Positions 51,358-59,600 of a stretch of DNA of 64,000 nt are shown here, one piece after another (position 1 is the stretch's first letter; each line of letters begins with the position of its first letter). The translations under genes and the position numbers were made by a program. Origin of the DNA: Streptomyces liliifuscus. GTDB taxonomy: Bacteria; Actinomycetota; Actinomycetes; Streptomycetales; Streptomycetaceae. The DNA is taken from positions 10,788,001 to 10,852,000 of the forward strand of contig NZ_CP066831.1 of NCBI RefSeq assembly GCF_016598615.1. The letters run 5' to 3'. The notes beneath the pieces were generated by a model. The model made no database searches and was not told the origin of the DNA. It saw only the letters and a program-made list of their open reading frames with translations.

Positions 51358-52514
51358 CTCTGCGACTGCGGTTGACCGCCCTTTACAGCGCCCTGTTTCT
51401 CCTCGCCGGCTGCGCACTGCTCGCGATCACCTATCTGCTCGTGGCCCGAGCCCTGCCCGAGCAGTCGTTGCTGAGCCGGGGTCCGGTCGACTACTCCGGT
51501 GCCGGGGGACCGTTGCGGCTGGAACTGCCCCCCGCCTTCCGCGAGACGCTCGACGAGGAGGCCGCGCGACAACGGTCGACGGCGCTTCACCAGTTGCTGG
51601 TGCAGTCCGCTCTGGGACTGGCCCTCACGGCTGTGATGGCAGTCCTCCTGGGCTGGCTGATGGCCGGCCGGGTCCTTCGTCCGCTGCGTCACGTCACCGA
51701 CGCAGCGCACCGGTTGTCACCCGACAACCTGTACGAACGGGTCGAACTCGACCGTCCGGACGACGAGTTCAAGGAGCTGGCCGAGACCATCAACGCGATG
51801 CTCGCCAGGCTCGAGGCAGGCTTCGCCTTCCAGCGCCGGTTCGCCGCGACGGCCTCCCACGAACTCCGGACGCCGCTGACCGTCCAGCGGTCGGCGGCGG
51901 AGGTGGCACTGGCCGATCCTGAGCCATCGGTGGCGTCGCTGCGCCGGATGGCGGGGAAGATCCTGAAGGCGACGGAACGTCAGGAGGGCATCATCGACAG
52001 TCTCCTGGTCCTCGCCCGCAGCCAGGAGGGCATCGTCCACCCGGCCCCGGTCGACCTGGCCAAGGTGGCCGGTACGGCGATCGACGACGTCACATCGGAC
52101 AGCGACGGCAACGGCGTCAGCGTCACTCGCGATCTGCGGCCGGCCCTCGCGCTGGGAGACCAGCCGCTGCTCGAACGCCTGGTCGCCAACCTGGTCGACA
52201 ACGCCGTCAAGCACAATGTGCCGGGCGGTTGGACCCGGGTGCGTACGGTCGCGAGCCAGGGCCATGCCGTGGTGGAGGTGGTCAACAGCGGCCCGTATGT
52301 CCCCCCGTCGGTCGTCGCGAGCCTCTTCGAGCCGTTCCGGCGGCATGGCGACAGCCGCAGTGGTCCGCGCAAGGGGGTCGGTCTGGGACTGGCCATCGTC
52401 GCCGCCATCACCTCGACCCACCGAGGCTGGATCACCACACAATCACGCGCCGACGGGGGCCTCCAGATCTCAGTGGGACTGCCCATGCCGCCGCCTGGGA
52501 GGGGCCCGGCCTGA
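51354..52514 (+). CDS. Sensor histidine kinase
   Basis: The 386-residue kinase has two membrane segments (ALYSALFLLAGCALLAITYL; LLVQSALGLALTAVMAVLLG) around a short outer loop of about 45 residues, a HAMP domain, the H-box FAATASHELRTPLTVQ, N-box LVANLVDNAVKHN and a C-terminal GVGLGLAIVAAI. The G1 box is weak (VNSGPYVPPSV). Its partner is the overlapping response regulator. The outer loop is too small to bind a large ligand by itself. Confidence 0.92.
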   Translation: MTLRLRLTALYSALFLLAGCALLAITYLLVARALPEQSLLSRGPVDYSGAGGPLRLELPPAFRETLDEEAARQRSTALHQLLVQSALGLALTAVMAVLLGWLMAGRVLRPLRHVTDAAHRLSPDNLYERVELDRPDDEFKELAETINAMLARLEAGFAFQRRFAATASHELRTPLTVQRSAAEVALADPEPSVASLRRMAGKILKATERQEGIIDSLLVLARSQEGIVHPAPVDLAKVAGTAIDDVTSDSDGNGVSVTRDLRPALALGDQPLLERLVANLVDNAVKHNVPGGWTRVRTVASQGHAVVEVVNSGPYVPPSVVASLFEPFRRHGDSRSGPRKGVGLGLAIVAAITSTHRGWITTQSRADGGLQISVGLPMPPPGRGPA

Positions 52515-52535
52515 CTGGATGGGGCGGCGGACCGT

Positions 52536-53279
52536 TCACGCCTCCCGGAGCACGAAGACACCCCATCCGAGGTGACGCCGCCCATGAGCCAGGTGGCCGC
52601 GCCGGGCGTTGTCCAGGAACCGCCGTACCAGGGGAGCGTCCTCGTCGTGCGGGTGAGCACGGAGCCACTCCGAGAGCGTCCACCACTGGGCGGCGATGTA
52701 CCGGTCCCAGCTGTGCTCGTCGGCGAGCGCCATCTCCACCAACTGCATGCCCGCCGACTCGAACCGGTCCATGGTGCCGACCAGCGAGGTGAACTCGTCC
52801 GGCTCGCATCCCAGGGCTTCGTACGCCTCTTCCGGCGGTGGCTCCTTCCAGTACGGCTCGCCGAGCAGCATCAGGCCGTGCGGGCGCAGGGCCGGACGCA
52901 GTGTCTTGACCATCCCGGAGACGCCGCCCGCGATCCAGCTCGCGCCGATGCACGAGACCACGTCATACACGGGCTCCGCGGGGACGCGTCCGGCGTCTGC
53001 GACCTCGAACCGCACCCGTTCGGACACGCCCAGTTCCGCCGCGCGGGCCCTGGCGTCGGCGATGAACTCCTCGTTGTTGTCCACACCGAGACCGCTGATG
53101 CCGAAGTGTGCCGCCCAGCGTGCGGCCATCTCTCCCTTGCCGCAGGCCAGGTCGAACTGGCGCTGCCCTTCACGAAGTCGGCAGATCTCACCGAGTTGCA
53201 TGAGCTGGTCCTCGGTGAACGGATTGAGGATGCGTCCGGTTGCCAGCAACCGGGCGAACCGGTCTCGTGTCATCCCCAT
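52536..53279 (-). CDS. Class I SAM-dependent methyltransferase
   Basis: From the ATG at 53279 (GAAGGAACC upstream) the protein has 247 residues with motif I FDLACGKGEMAARWAAHFG and then GVDNNEEFIADARARAAELG and CIGASWIAGGVSGMVKTLRP, a typical methyltransferase core, followed by a cap with EPYWKEPPPEEAYEALGCEP. The substrate is unknown. It lies behind another methyltransferase gene on the same strand but is separated from it by two hairpins, so it probably has its own promoter. Confidence 0.87.
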   Translation of the reverse strand: MGMTRDRFARLLATGRILNPFTEDQLMQLGEICRLREGQRQFDLACGKGEMAARWAAHFGISGLGVDNNEEFIADARARAAELGVSERVRFEVADAGRVPAEPVYDVVSCIGASWIAGGVSGMVKTLRPALRPHGLMLLGEPYWKEPPPEEAYEALGCEPDEFTSLVGTMDRFESAGMQLVEMALADEHSWDRYIAAQWWTLSEWLRAHPHDEDAPLVRRFLDNARRGHLAHGRRHLGWGVFVLREA

Positions 53280-53300
53280 GCGCGAGGTTCCTTCCATGAC

Positions 53301-53336
53301 GGCCGGGTCGTGGCGGCGCGCCGCCACGACCCGGCC
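53301..53336 (-). terminator. 36-base perfect palindrome
   Basis: A perfect palindrome (arm GGCCGGGTCGTGGCGG, centre CGCG) lies 22 bases upstream of the shorter methyltransferase gene and 58 bases beyond the end of the longer one. It would form an extreme RNA hairpin and probably stops transcription, though a protein-binding role cannot be excluded. Confidence 0.7.
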
Positions 53337-53362
53337 TCAGTGAGTGGGAGTACCTGGAAGAG

Positions 53363-53387
53363 GGCGAGGGCCGGCACGGCCCTCGCC
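53363..53387 (-). terminator. Hairpin terminator after the longer methyltransferase gene
   Basis: A 10-base perfect stem (GGCGAGGGCC / GGCCCTCGCC) with a 5-base loop starts 7 bases beyond the stop at 53395. With the 36-base palindrome it forms a double barrier between the two methyltransferase genes. Confidence 0.75.
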
Positions 53388-53394
53388 GGAGTCG

Positions 53395-54420
53395 CTAGGG
53401 CCGCACGACGAAGAGGCGGCCGGTCGGGAACGGCTGCCGTATGCAGACGACCTCGGAGAATCCAGCCGCGAGGAACTTGTCGCGCCACTGAGACTCCGTC
53501 AGCAGCCGTCGCCCCATGAACTGCTGATGCATGTAGGTGACCAGGGCACTGAACCGCCGCTCCCAGCCCATCGCCGCGTACGGCACGGCCTCGGTGATGG
53601 CCAGGAAGCCGTCGGAGCCCATGGCGCTACGGCAGTTGCGCAGAATCCGGTCGGCGGTCTCCTCCTCCTCGGGCATCATGTCGTGGAAGACGAACCCTGC
53701 GGTGATGACCTGCGCGCCCTCCAGCACGGTGGGGTCGTCGGCGAGGGACTGGATGGGGGCCTCGACGACCGTCAGCCGATCGTCCACACCGGCGAACTTG
53801 GACGCCTCCACGGCGGCCGTGCAGGCGTCGTGGGCCATGTCCAGGGCTACGCCGGTGGTCTCGGGAAAGGCCTGGAGTACCTCGATGAGCATCCGCGCGG
53901 TGCCGGCCCCCAGGTCGACGATCCGGCGCGGCCTGGCCTCGAAGACGGTGGAGAGCAGCGCAGGGTAGAAGGCCTTGGAACCCATCCACTGAGAGCTGAC
54001 CGCCACTTCGCGCATGTCACGCAGATGGGTCCGGCGGGCTGTCTCCGGATTCTCCAGGAACTCCCGCGGGTTCTCGACGAACGGGCGATTGGCGTTCATG
54101 GCCCAGGAGACGTAGCCGGCCTGGTAGCAGAGCCACTCGAGATCGGACACGGCTCGGAACGAGCCGTCCTCGCCGGGTACACGCGTGACGATCGCGGCAG
54201 CCTCGTACGCCTCCAGCAGATCCTGGACGCCCTTGACCGGCAGGTCGACATCATCGGCGAGTTTCGTCGCGTTCACGACATCACCGCGTTCGAGATACGG
54301 AAGCACCCCCAGCCTGTCCCCGATTTCGAGAAACGCTCCCAGTGCCGCTACGCCCGACGCGTCGCCGAAAGCCGCAGGTGGCGAGACTGCGTCGACGCTC
54401 AGAATTGGTTCATGAACCAC
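53395..54420 (-). CDS. SAM-dependent methyltransferase with N-terminal dimerisation domain
   Basis: The 341-residue protein has a helical winged-helix-like N-terminal domain (FLEIGDRLGVLPYLERGDVV, VKGVQDLLEAYEAAAIVTRV) and a Rossmann domain with motif I IVDLGAGTARMLIEVLQAF. TAGFVFHDMMPEEEET and WRDKFLAAGFSEVVCIRQPF follow the order of small-molecule O- and C-methyltransferases of natural-product clusters, the same architecture as the alpha-keto-acid C-methyltransferase MppJ. Substrate cannot be assigned. It is divergent from the isopropylmalate synthase-NRPS genes, so it is probably part of that cluster. Confidence 0.82.
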   Translation of the reverse strand: MVHEPILSVDAVSPPAAFGDASGVAALGAFLEIGDRLGVLPYLERGDVVNATKLADDVDLPVKGVQDLLEAYEAAAIVTRVPGEDGSFRAVSDLEWLCYQAGYVSWAMNANRPFVENPREFLENPETARRTHLRDMREVAVSSQWMGSKAFYPALLSTVFEARPRRIVDLGAGTARMLIEVLQAFPETTGVALDMAHDACTAAVEASKFAGVDDRLTVVEAPIQSLADDPTVLEGAQVITAGFVFHDMMPEEEETADRILRNCRSAMGSDGFLAITEAVPYAAMGWERRFSALVTYMHQQFMGRRLLTESQWRDKFLAAGFSEVVCIRQPFPTGRLFVVRP

Positions 54421-54437
54421 TGTTTACCTCCCCGTTG

Positions 54438-54461
54438 AGATTTCCTCGGATGTGGAAATCT
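54438..54461. promoter_or_regulatory. Inverted repeat AGATTTCC-N8-GGAAATCT
   Basis: A perfect 8-base inverted repeat with an 8-base centre ends 18 bases from the methyltransferase start. It is a candidate operator for that gene in the interval that faces the NRPS operon. Confidence 0.55.
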
Positions 54462-54667
54462 TGTAGTGATCTCGATAAGACCTCAAGGTAAAGCGGCCGT
54501 GTATGGGCTGTCAACGATCGTCTGGATCTGGAATGTGGAATTACGGATACCGATCTGAGAACCCGGGAAACGCGATTCGTCTATCGCGTAAATCGAGCGG
54601 CCTGCTCTGTGAATCGGCAGGTCAGGGCGCAGGGTCGGTCCAGAAATAGGTGAAAGACGAAGAAGTC

Positions 54668-54698
54668 TTGACACTGCGCAGTGCAGCCGTTTTATATT
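54668..54698 (+). promoter_or_regulatory. Promoter-like TTGACA / TATATT with a palindrome in the spacer
   Basis: TTGACA (54668-54673) and TATATT (54693-54698) are separated by 19 bases. The palindrome ACTGCGCAGT (54673-54682) sits at the -35 edge, and CTGCGCAG recurs at 54889-54896, just before the synthase start. This is a likely regulated promoter for the synthase-NRPS operon; the long spacer may need an activator. Confidence 0.55.
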
Positions 54699-54727
54699 CG
54701 CGTTATTCGATTCCAGGAGGTGGTCAA

Positions 54728-54781
54728 ATGGAATTGATCCATCCGGCATCGGCGGTCGAGGCTGTCCGGCCGGATGGGTGA
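54728..54781 (+). CDS. 17-codon leader ORF upstream of the isopropylmalate synthase gene
   Basis: ATG at 54728 follows AGGAGGTGG at good spacing, a better site than that of the synthase itself. It encodes MELIHPASAVEAVRPDG and stops. A 9-base stem (CCATCCGGC / GCCGGATGG, 54739-54777) covers most of it, so translation of this frame would open the hairpin. It has one Leu codon only, so it is not a classical leucine attenuator. It may be a regulatory leader peptide. Confidence 0.4.
   Translation: MELIHPASAVEAVRPDG
54739..54777 (+). promoter_or_regulatory. Leader hairpin overlapping the small ORF
   Basis: Arms CCATCCGGC (54739-54747) and GCCGGATGG (54769-54777) form a perfect 9-base stem around a 21-base loop in the synthase leader, covering codons 4-17 of the small ORF. 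Confidence 0.5.
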
Positions 54782-54916
54782 GACCTGTTGTGTACATGCA
54801 ATCGCGGGCCTCAATCGACCAATCGTCGGCGGTCGTCGATCCAGCGGCCGCAGCCGGCCCGATAAGTGCTGCCGAGCACAGCTGAGCGCTGCGCAGATAA
54901 TCAACGGGGACAGCAA

Positions 54917-56617
54917 ATGGAAGTTCAGCAATCACATTTCCGCATGCCCTACGAGCGCTACCGGCCTTTCCGCCCGGTCGATCTGCCCGAACGCCGTTGG
55001 CCCACCCAGAGCATCACCAAGGCACCCCGCTGGTGCGCGGTGGACCTGCGCGACGGAAATCAGGCACTGATCGATCCCATGGACTCCCGGCGCAAGCACC
55101 GGATGTTCGAGCTCCTGGTCGGTATGGGATACAAGGAGATCGAGGTCGGTTTCCCCTCCGCGTCGCAGACGGATTTCGGCTTCGTGCGTGAGCTCATCGA
55201 AGAGGGCCTCATTCCCGATGACGTACGGATCCAGGTACTGACCCAGGCTCGCGCCGAGCTCATCGAGCGGACCTTCGAGGCGATCCACGGCGCCCGCCAG
55301 GCCGTCGTCCACCTCTACAACTCCACCAGCCCGCTACAGCGGCGCGTCGTCTTCCGGGAGGGCAGGGGCGGCGTCAAAGCCCTCGCCGTCCAGGGTGCCG
55401 AGCTGTGTCTGAAGCTCGCCGACCGCCTCGACACCGACGTGTACTTCGAGTACTCGCCGGAGTCGTTCACCGGCACCGAACTGGAGTTCGCTGTCGAGGT
55501 CTGCGACGCCGTCTGCGACGTCTGGCAGCCGACCCCCGACCACGAGGTGATCCTCAATCTGCCCGCCACCGTGGAGATGGCGACGCCGAACGTCTACGCC
55601 GACCAGATCGAGTGGATGCACCGTCACCTCGGCCACCGCGGCGCGACCGTGCTCAGCCTGCATCCGCACAACGACCGCGGAACCGCCGTCGCCGCGGCCG
55701 AGCTGGGCTGCATGGCGGGCGCCGACCGAGTGGAGGGCTGCCTGTTCGGCAATGGAGAGCGCACCGGCAACGTCTGTCTGGTCACCCTGGGCCTGAACCT
55801 GTTCTCCCAGGGCATCGACCCGCGGATCGACTTCGGCGACATCGACGAGATCCGCAGCACGGTCGAGCACTGCAACCTGCTTCCCGTCCACCCGCGGCAC
55901 CCCTACGGCGGCGACCTCGTGTACACCGCCTTCAGCGGCTCCCATCAGGACGCCATCCACAAGGGGCTCACGGCCCTGGAGGCAGAGGCCGCCGAACAGG
56001 GCGTACCAGTGGACGAGTTCCCGTGGGAGGTCCCGTATCTGCCCATCGACCCCAAGGACGTCGGCCGCACCTACGAGGCCGTGATCCGGGTGAACTCGCA
56101 GTCGGGCAAGGGTGGCGTGGCCCACGTCATGAAGCACGAGCACGGCTTCGAGCTGCCCAGGCGGCTACAGATCGCGTTCTCCAGGGTCGTCCAGGAGCGG
56201 ACCGACAACGCCGGGGGCGAGGTGATGCCGGGGGAGATGCTCGCCCTGTTCCGCCGGGAGTACGTCCAGGTCCCGGGCCGCTTCTCGCTGCTCGGCCACC
56301 AACCCGCGAAACAACAGGGCGACGAGGCGATCACCGCCGAACTCCGGGTCGACGGAGCGCTGCGCCGGGCCGAGGGCCGCGGCATCAGCCCGGCTGCCGC
56401 GTTCGCCGACGCCCTGGGCTCCCTCGGCGTCGAGCTCCAGCTGCTCGATCACGCGGAGCACCTCATCGGCTCCGGTGCCGCCGCGCGTGCGGCCTGCTAC
56501 GCCGAGTGCTCCGTGGACGGGCGTCCCAGCTGGGGCGTCGCAGTGGACCTCGACACCACGACCGCAACTTTCAAAGCCGTCCTGTCGGCCGTCAACCGTG
56601 CGTCTCGGAGGAACTAG
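54917..56617 (+). CDS. leuA: 2-isopropylmalate synthase, cluster-borne copy
   Basis: The 566-residue protein is a full-length LeuA-type synthase: the DRE-TIM metallolyase start APRWCAVDLRDGNQALIDPM, IEVGFPSASQTDFGF, the metal-binding SLHPHNDRGTAVAAAELGCM and EGCLFGNGERTGN, and a C-terminal LeuA regulatory domain (AITAELRVDGALRRAEGRGI). It joins acetyl-CoA to 2-ketoisovalerate or a related keto acid. It is 2 bases from the NRPS start, so it is co-translated with it and probably supplies a precursor. It could instead be a feedback-insensitive leucine enzyme or accept another keto acid. Confidence 0.92.
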   Translation: MEVQQSHFRMPYERYRPFRPVDLPERRWPTQSITKAPRWCAVDLRDGNQALIDPMDSRRKHRMFELLVGMGYKEIEVGFPSASQTDFGFVRELIEEGLIPDDVRIQVLTQARAELIERTFEAIHGARQAVVHLYNSTSPLQRRVVFREGRGGVKALAVQGAELCLKLADRLDTDVYFEYSPESFTGTELEFAVEVCDAVCDVWQPTPDHEVILNLPATVEMATPNVYADQIEWMHRHLGHRGATVLSLHPHNDRGTAVAAAELGCMAGADRVEGCLFGNGERTGNVCLVTLGLNLFSQGIDPRIDFGDIDEIRSTVEHCNLLPVHPRHPYGGDLVYTAFSGSHQDAIHKGLTALEAEAAEQGVPVDEFPWEVPYLPIDPKDVGRTYEAVIRVNSQSGKGGVAHVMKHEHGFELPRRLQIAFSRVVQERTDNAGGEVMPGEMLALFRREYVQVPGRFSLLGHQPAKQQGDEAITAELRVDGALRRAEGRGISPAAAFADALGSLGVELQLLDHAEHLIGSGAAARAACYAECSVDGRPSWGVAVDLDTTTATFKAVLSAVNRASRRN

Positions 56618-56619
56618 GC

Positions 56620-59600
56620 ATGTCCGTTGAGATGTCTCTCGAGGACCTCTACCCACTGTCGCCGCTCCAGCAGGGCCTGCTCTTCGAGGCCGCCGCCGAG
56701 CCCGGAATGTACGTCGAGCACTGCCGGTTCCGCATAGAGGGCAGCCTGGACGTGTCGAGTTACCAGCGGACCTGGCAGCGTCTGGTGGACCGTCACGCGA
56801 TCCTGCGGACCTTCATCACCCACGGCGACGACGGACAGCCGCTCCAGGCAGTCCTCCGGTCCGCCGAGTTGCCCGTCACCCGGCTCGACTGGCGCGGTAT
56901 GCCCGCCGACCAGCAGGAGATCCGACTGGAGCGCTACTGCCAGAACGACCGGCTCCAGGGCTTCGACCTGGAACGCGCCCCGGTGACCCGGCTCTCCCTG
57001 ATCCAACTGGGCGACACCGCCTGGGAGTCCGTATGGACCTTCCATCATCTGCTGCTCGACGGGTGGAGTGTCGCGAAGATCGTCAACGAGCTGAGCGCCC
57101 TGCACACCGACCCGGACCACGCCCTCCAGTCGCCAACGCCGTACCGCGACTACATCGCCTGGCTCGCGAGCCGCGACCACGACGCGGCTCGCTCCCACTG
57201 GAAGGGATACCTGGCGGGGTTCACCGCACCGGTCCGTATCGATCTCCCGGCCGGCGATGCGGAGGCCGGCGCGCTCGGCGAGTGCACCCACCTGCTGGAC
57301 TCCACCACGACCGCCCGGCTGCACGACACCGCGAGGCGCCTCGGGGTGACGCCCAACGCCATCGCCCAGGCGGCCTGGGCGGTGGTGCTCGGCCGGTACA
57401 CCGACCGTGACGACATCGTCTTCGGCACCACCGTCTCCGGTCGGCCGCCCGCCCTGCCCCGGGTCGAGGACATGGTCGGCCTCTTCATCAACACCGTCCC
57501 GGTACGGGCCAAGACGCACCCGGAGATGCCCGCCGCCGACCTGATCCGCACCCTTCAGGCCGAGCAGTTCAACCGCGAGCCGTACGAACACACCCCGCTC
57601 AACGACATCCAGAGCCAGTCCGAAGTCCCGTCCGGGGCCCCTCTGTTCACCACACTGTGCGTCTACGAGAACTATCCGGACGTCAGGAAGCTCGCCAAGG
57701 AGGAGGTGGCGTCCGGCCTGCTGGGCCCGGAGAGCCGCGTGGACCTGCGGGCGGTCGGCAGTGTCACCAACTACCCGCTGTCGGTCATCCTCGTCCCCGG
57801 AGAGCGGCTCAAGCTGGACTTCCTCTTCGACGCGCGCCGGATCCGCACCGCGGTGGTGGAACGCATGGTGCGCTACATGGCCCACGTCATGGGGGAACTG
57901 GCGGCCCGCCCGGAGCGGCCGTTGCGTGAGTTGTGGCAGGTGTCTGCGGATCAGCGCGCCGAACTGCTGGCGCGAGGTCGAGGACCCGCCCTCGACCTGT
58001 CCGAGGAGCCGGTGCACACGCTGATCGACGAGATCGCCGCGAGCCGCCCCGAGCAGCCCGCCGTCATCGCCGACGGCGGTGGCGAACTCACCTACCGGGA
58101 GCTGGTACACCGGGCCGACCTTCTCGCCGGGGTGCTGATCGAACGCGGTGTCCGGGTCGGCGACCTGGTCGGGGTCTCGCTCAACCGAGGCACCGACCTG
58201 GTGGTGGCCCTGCTCGCCGTGCTGAAAGCCGGTGCCGCATACGTGCCGCTGGAGCCGGAGTTCCCCAAGGCCCGCCTGGACCTGATGGTCGACGACGCCC
58301 GGCCCGCGGCTGTGATCGGTCGCTCCGGTGTCGGAGAACTCTTCGGCGTCGACTGGGTCGAGTTCGTGGAACTCGACCACCTCGTCGCCAGCGAGGAGAA
58401 GGTGCCGCTGCCGAAGGTGGACGCCGGCGCGGCAGCGTACTGCCTCTACACCTCGGGCTCCACGGGCCGCCCCAAAGGAGTCCTGGTCGAACACCGGCCG
58501 ATCGTACGGCTCGCCCGTGGAATGACCGGAGTGCGGCTGGATCCCGGCTGCCGGATGCTACAGCTGGCTCCGGCGAACTTCGACGCCTCCACTGTCGAGG
58601 TGTGGACGACCCTGCTGAACGGCGCGACGATCGTGGTGTACCCGCCGGAGACGCCGAGCGTGGCAGAGCTCGGCCGGGTGGTGAAGCAGCACGGTGTGAC
58701 CACGGCCGTCCTGGCGACCGCGCTGACCAACAGCCTCATCGACACGGACCCCACGGCGCTCGCACCGCTGCGGCAGCTGATGGTCGGCGGAGAGGCAATG
58801 TCGGTACCGCATGTCCGCAAACTGCTGACGCACTTCTCCGAACTGGAGGTCTTCAACGGATACGGGCCGACGGAGTCGACGAGCTTCACCGCGATGCAGT
58901 CGGTTCCCCGCGAGCTGCCGCCGGACGCGCAGTCGGTTCCGATAGGACGTCCTATCGGCGGCACGCAGGTCTACTTGCTGGACCGCCATGGTGATCTCAC
59001 ACCGGACGGCGCTCCGGGCGAACTGTGCATCGCGGGCGACGGTCTCGCCCGTGGCTATCTCAACCGTCCGGACCTGACCGTACGCGCCTTCCGGACGAAC
59101 CGTTTCGACGACCGGCCCGGAGCCCGGCTGTACCACAGCGGTGACGCCGTGCGCTGGCTGCCCGACGCCACCCTCGACTTCGTCGGACGAATCGACCACC
59201 AGGTCAAGATCCGTGGCTTCCGGGTGGAGCCGAGCGAGACCGAGAGCGTCCTGCTCACCCATCCGGACGTGGCCGCCGCCGTGGTTGTCCCACGCCGGGA
59301 CGAGACCCACGCGCGTCTGATCGGCTACTACACCACCGAGGGCGGTGCCCCTCTGACGGCGTCGGCACTCCGCGACCACCTGGGCGTCTCGCTGCCGGGC
59401 TACATGATCCCGTCCGCGTTCGTCCACCTGGATCGACTGCCGCTGACCGACAACGGCAAGGTCGACCGGGCCGCACTGCCGGACCCCGAGATCTCCCAGC
59501 CCGCGGGCGACTACGCGGCTCCTCGCTCCGAACTCGAGGCAGCGCTGGCCCGGACGTGGGAGGAGGTGCTCGACGTGCCCCGGGTCGGCGTCCACGACAA

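Noticed and set aside
55405..56619. Extension of the first NRPS frame through the synthase gene
   Set aside because: This part has no similarity to NRPS proteins and overlaps the intact synthase; the NRPS begins at 56620 with its own ribosome-binding site.
56614..58494. Open frame of 626 codons antisense to the first NRPS gene
   Set aside because: The sense strand encodes complete condensation and adenylation motifs; the antisense product has no recognisable domain.
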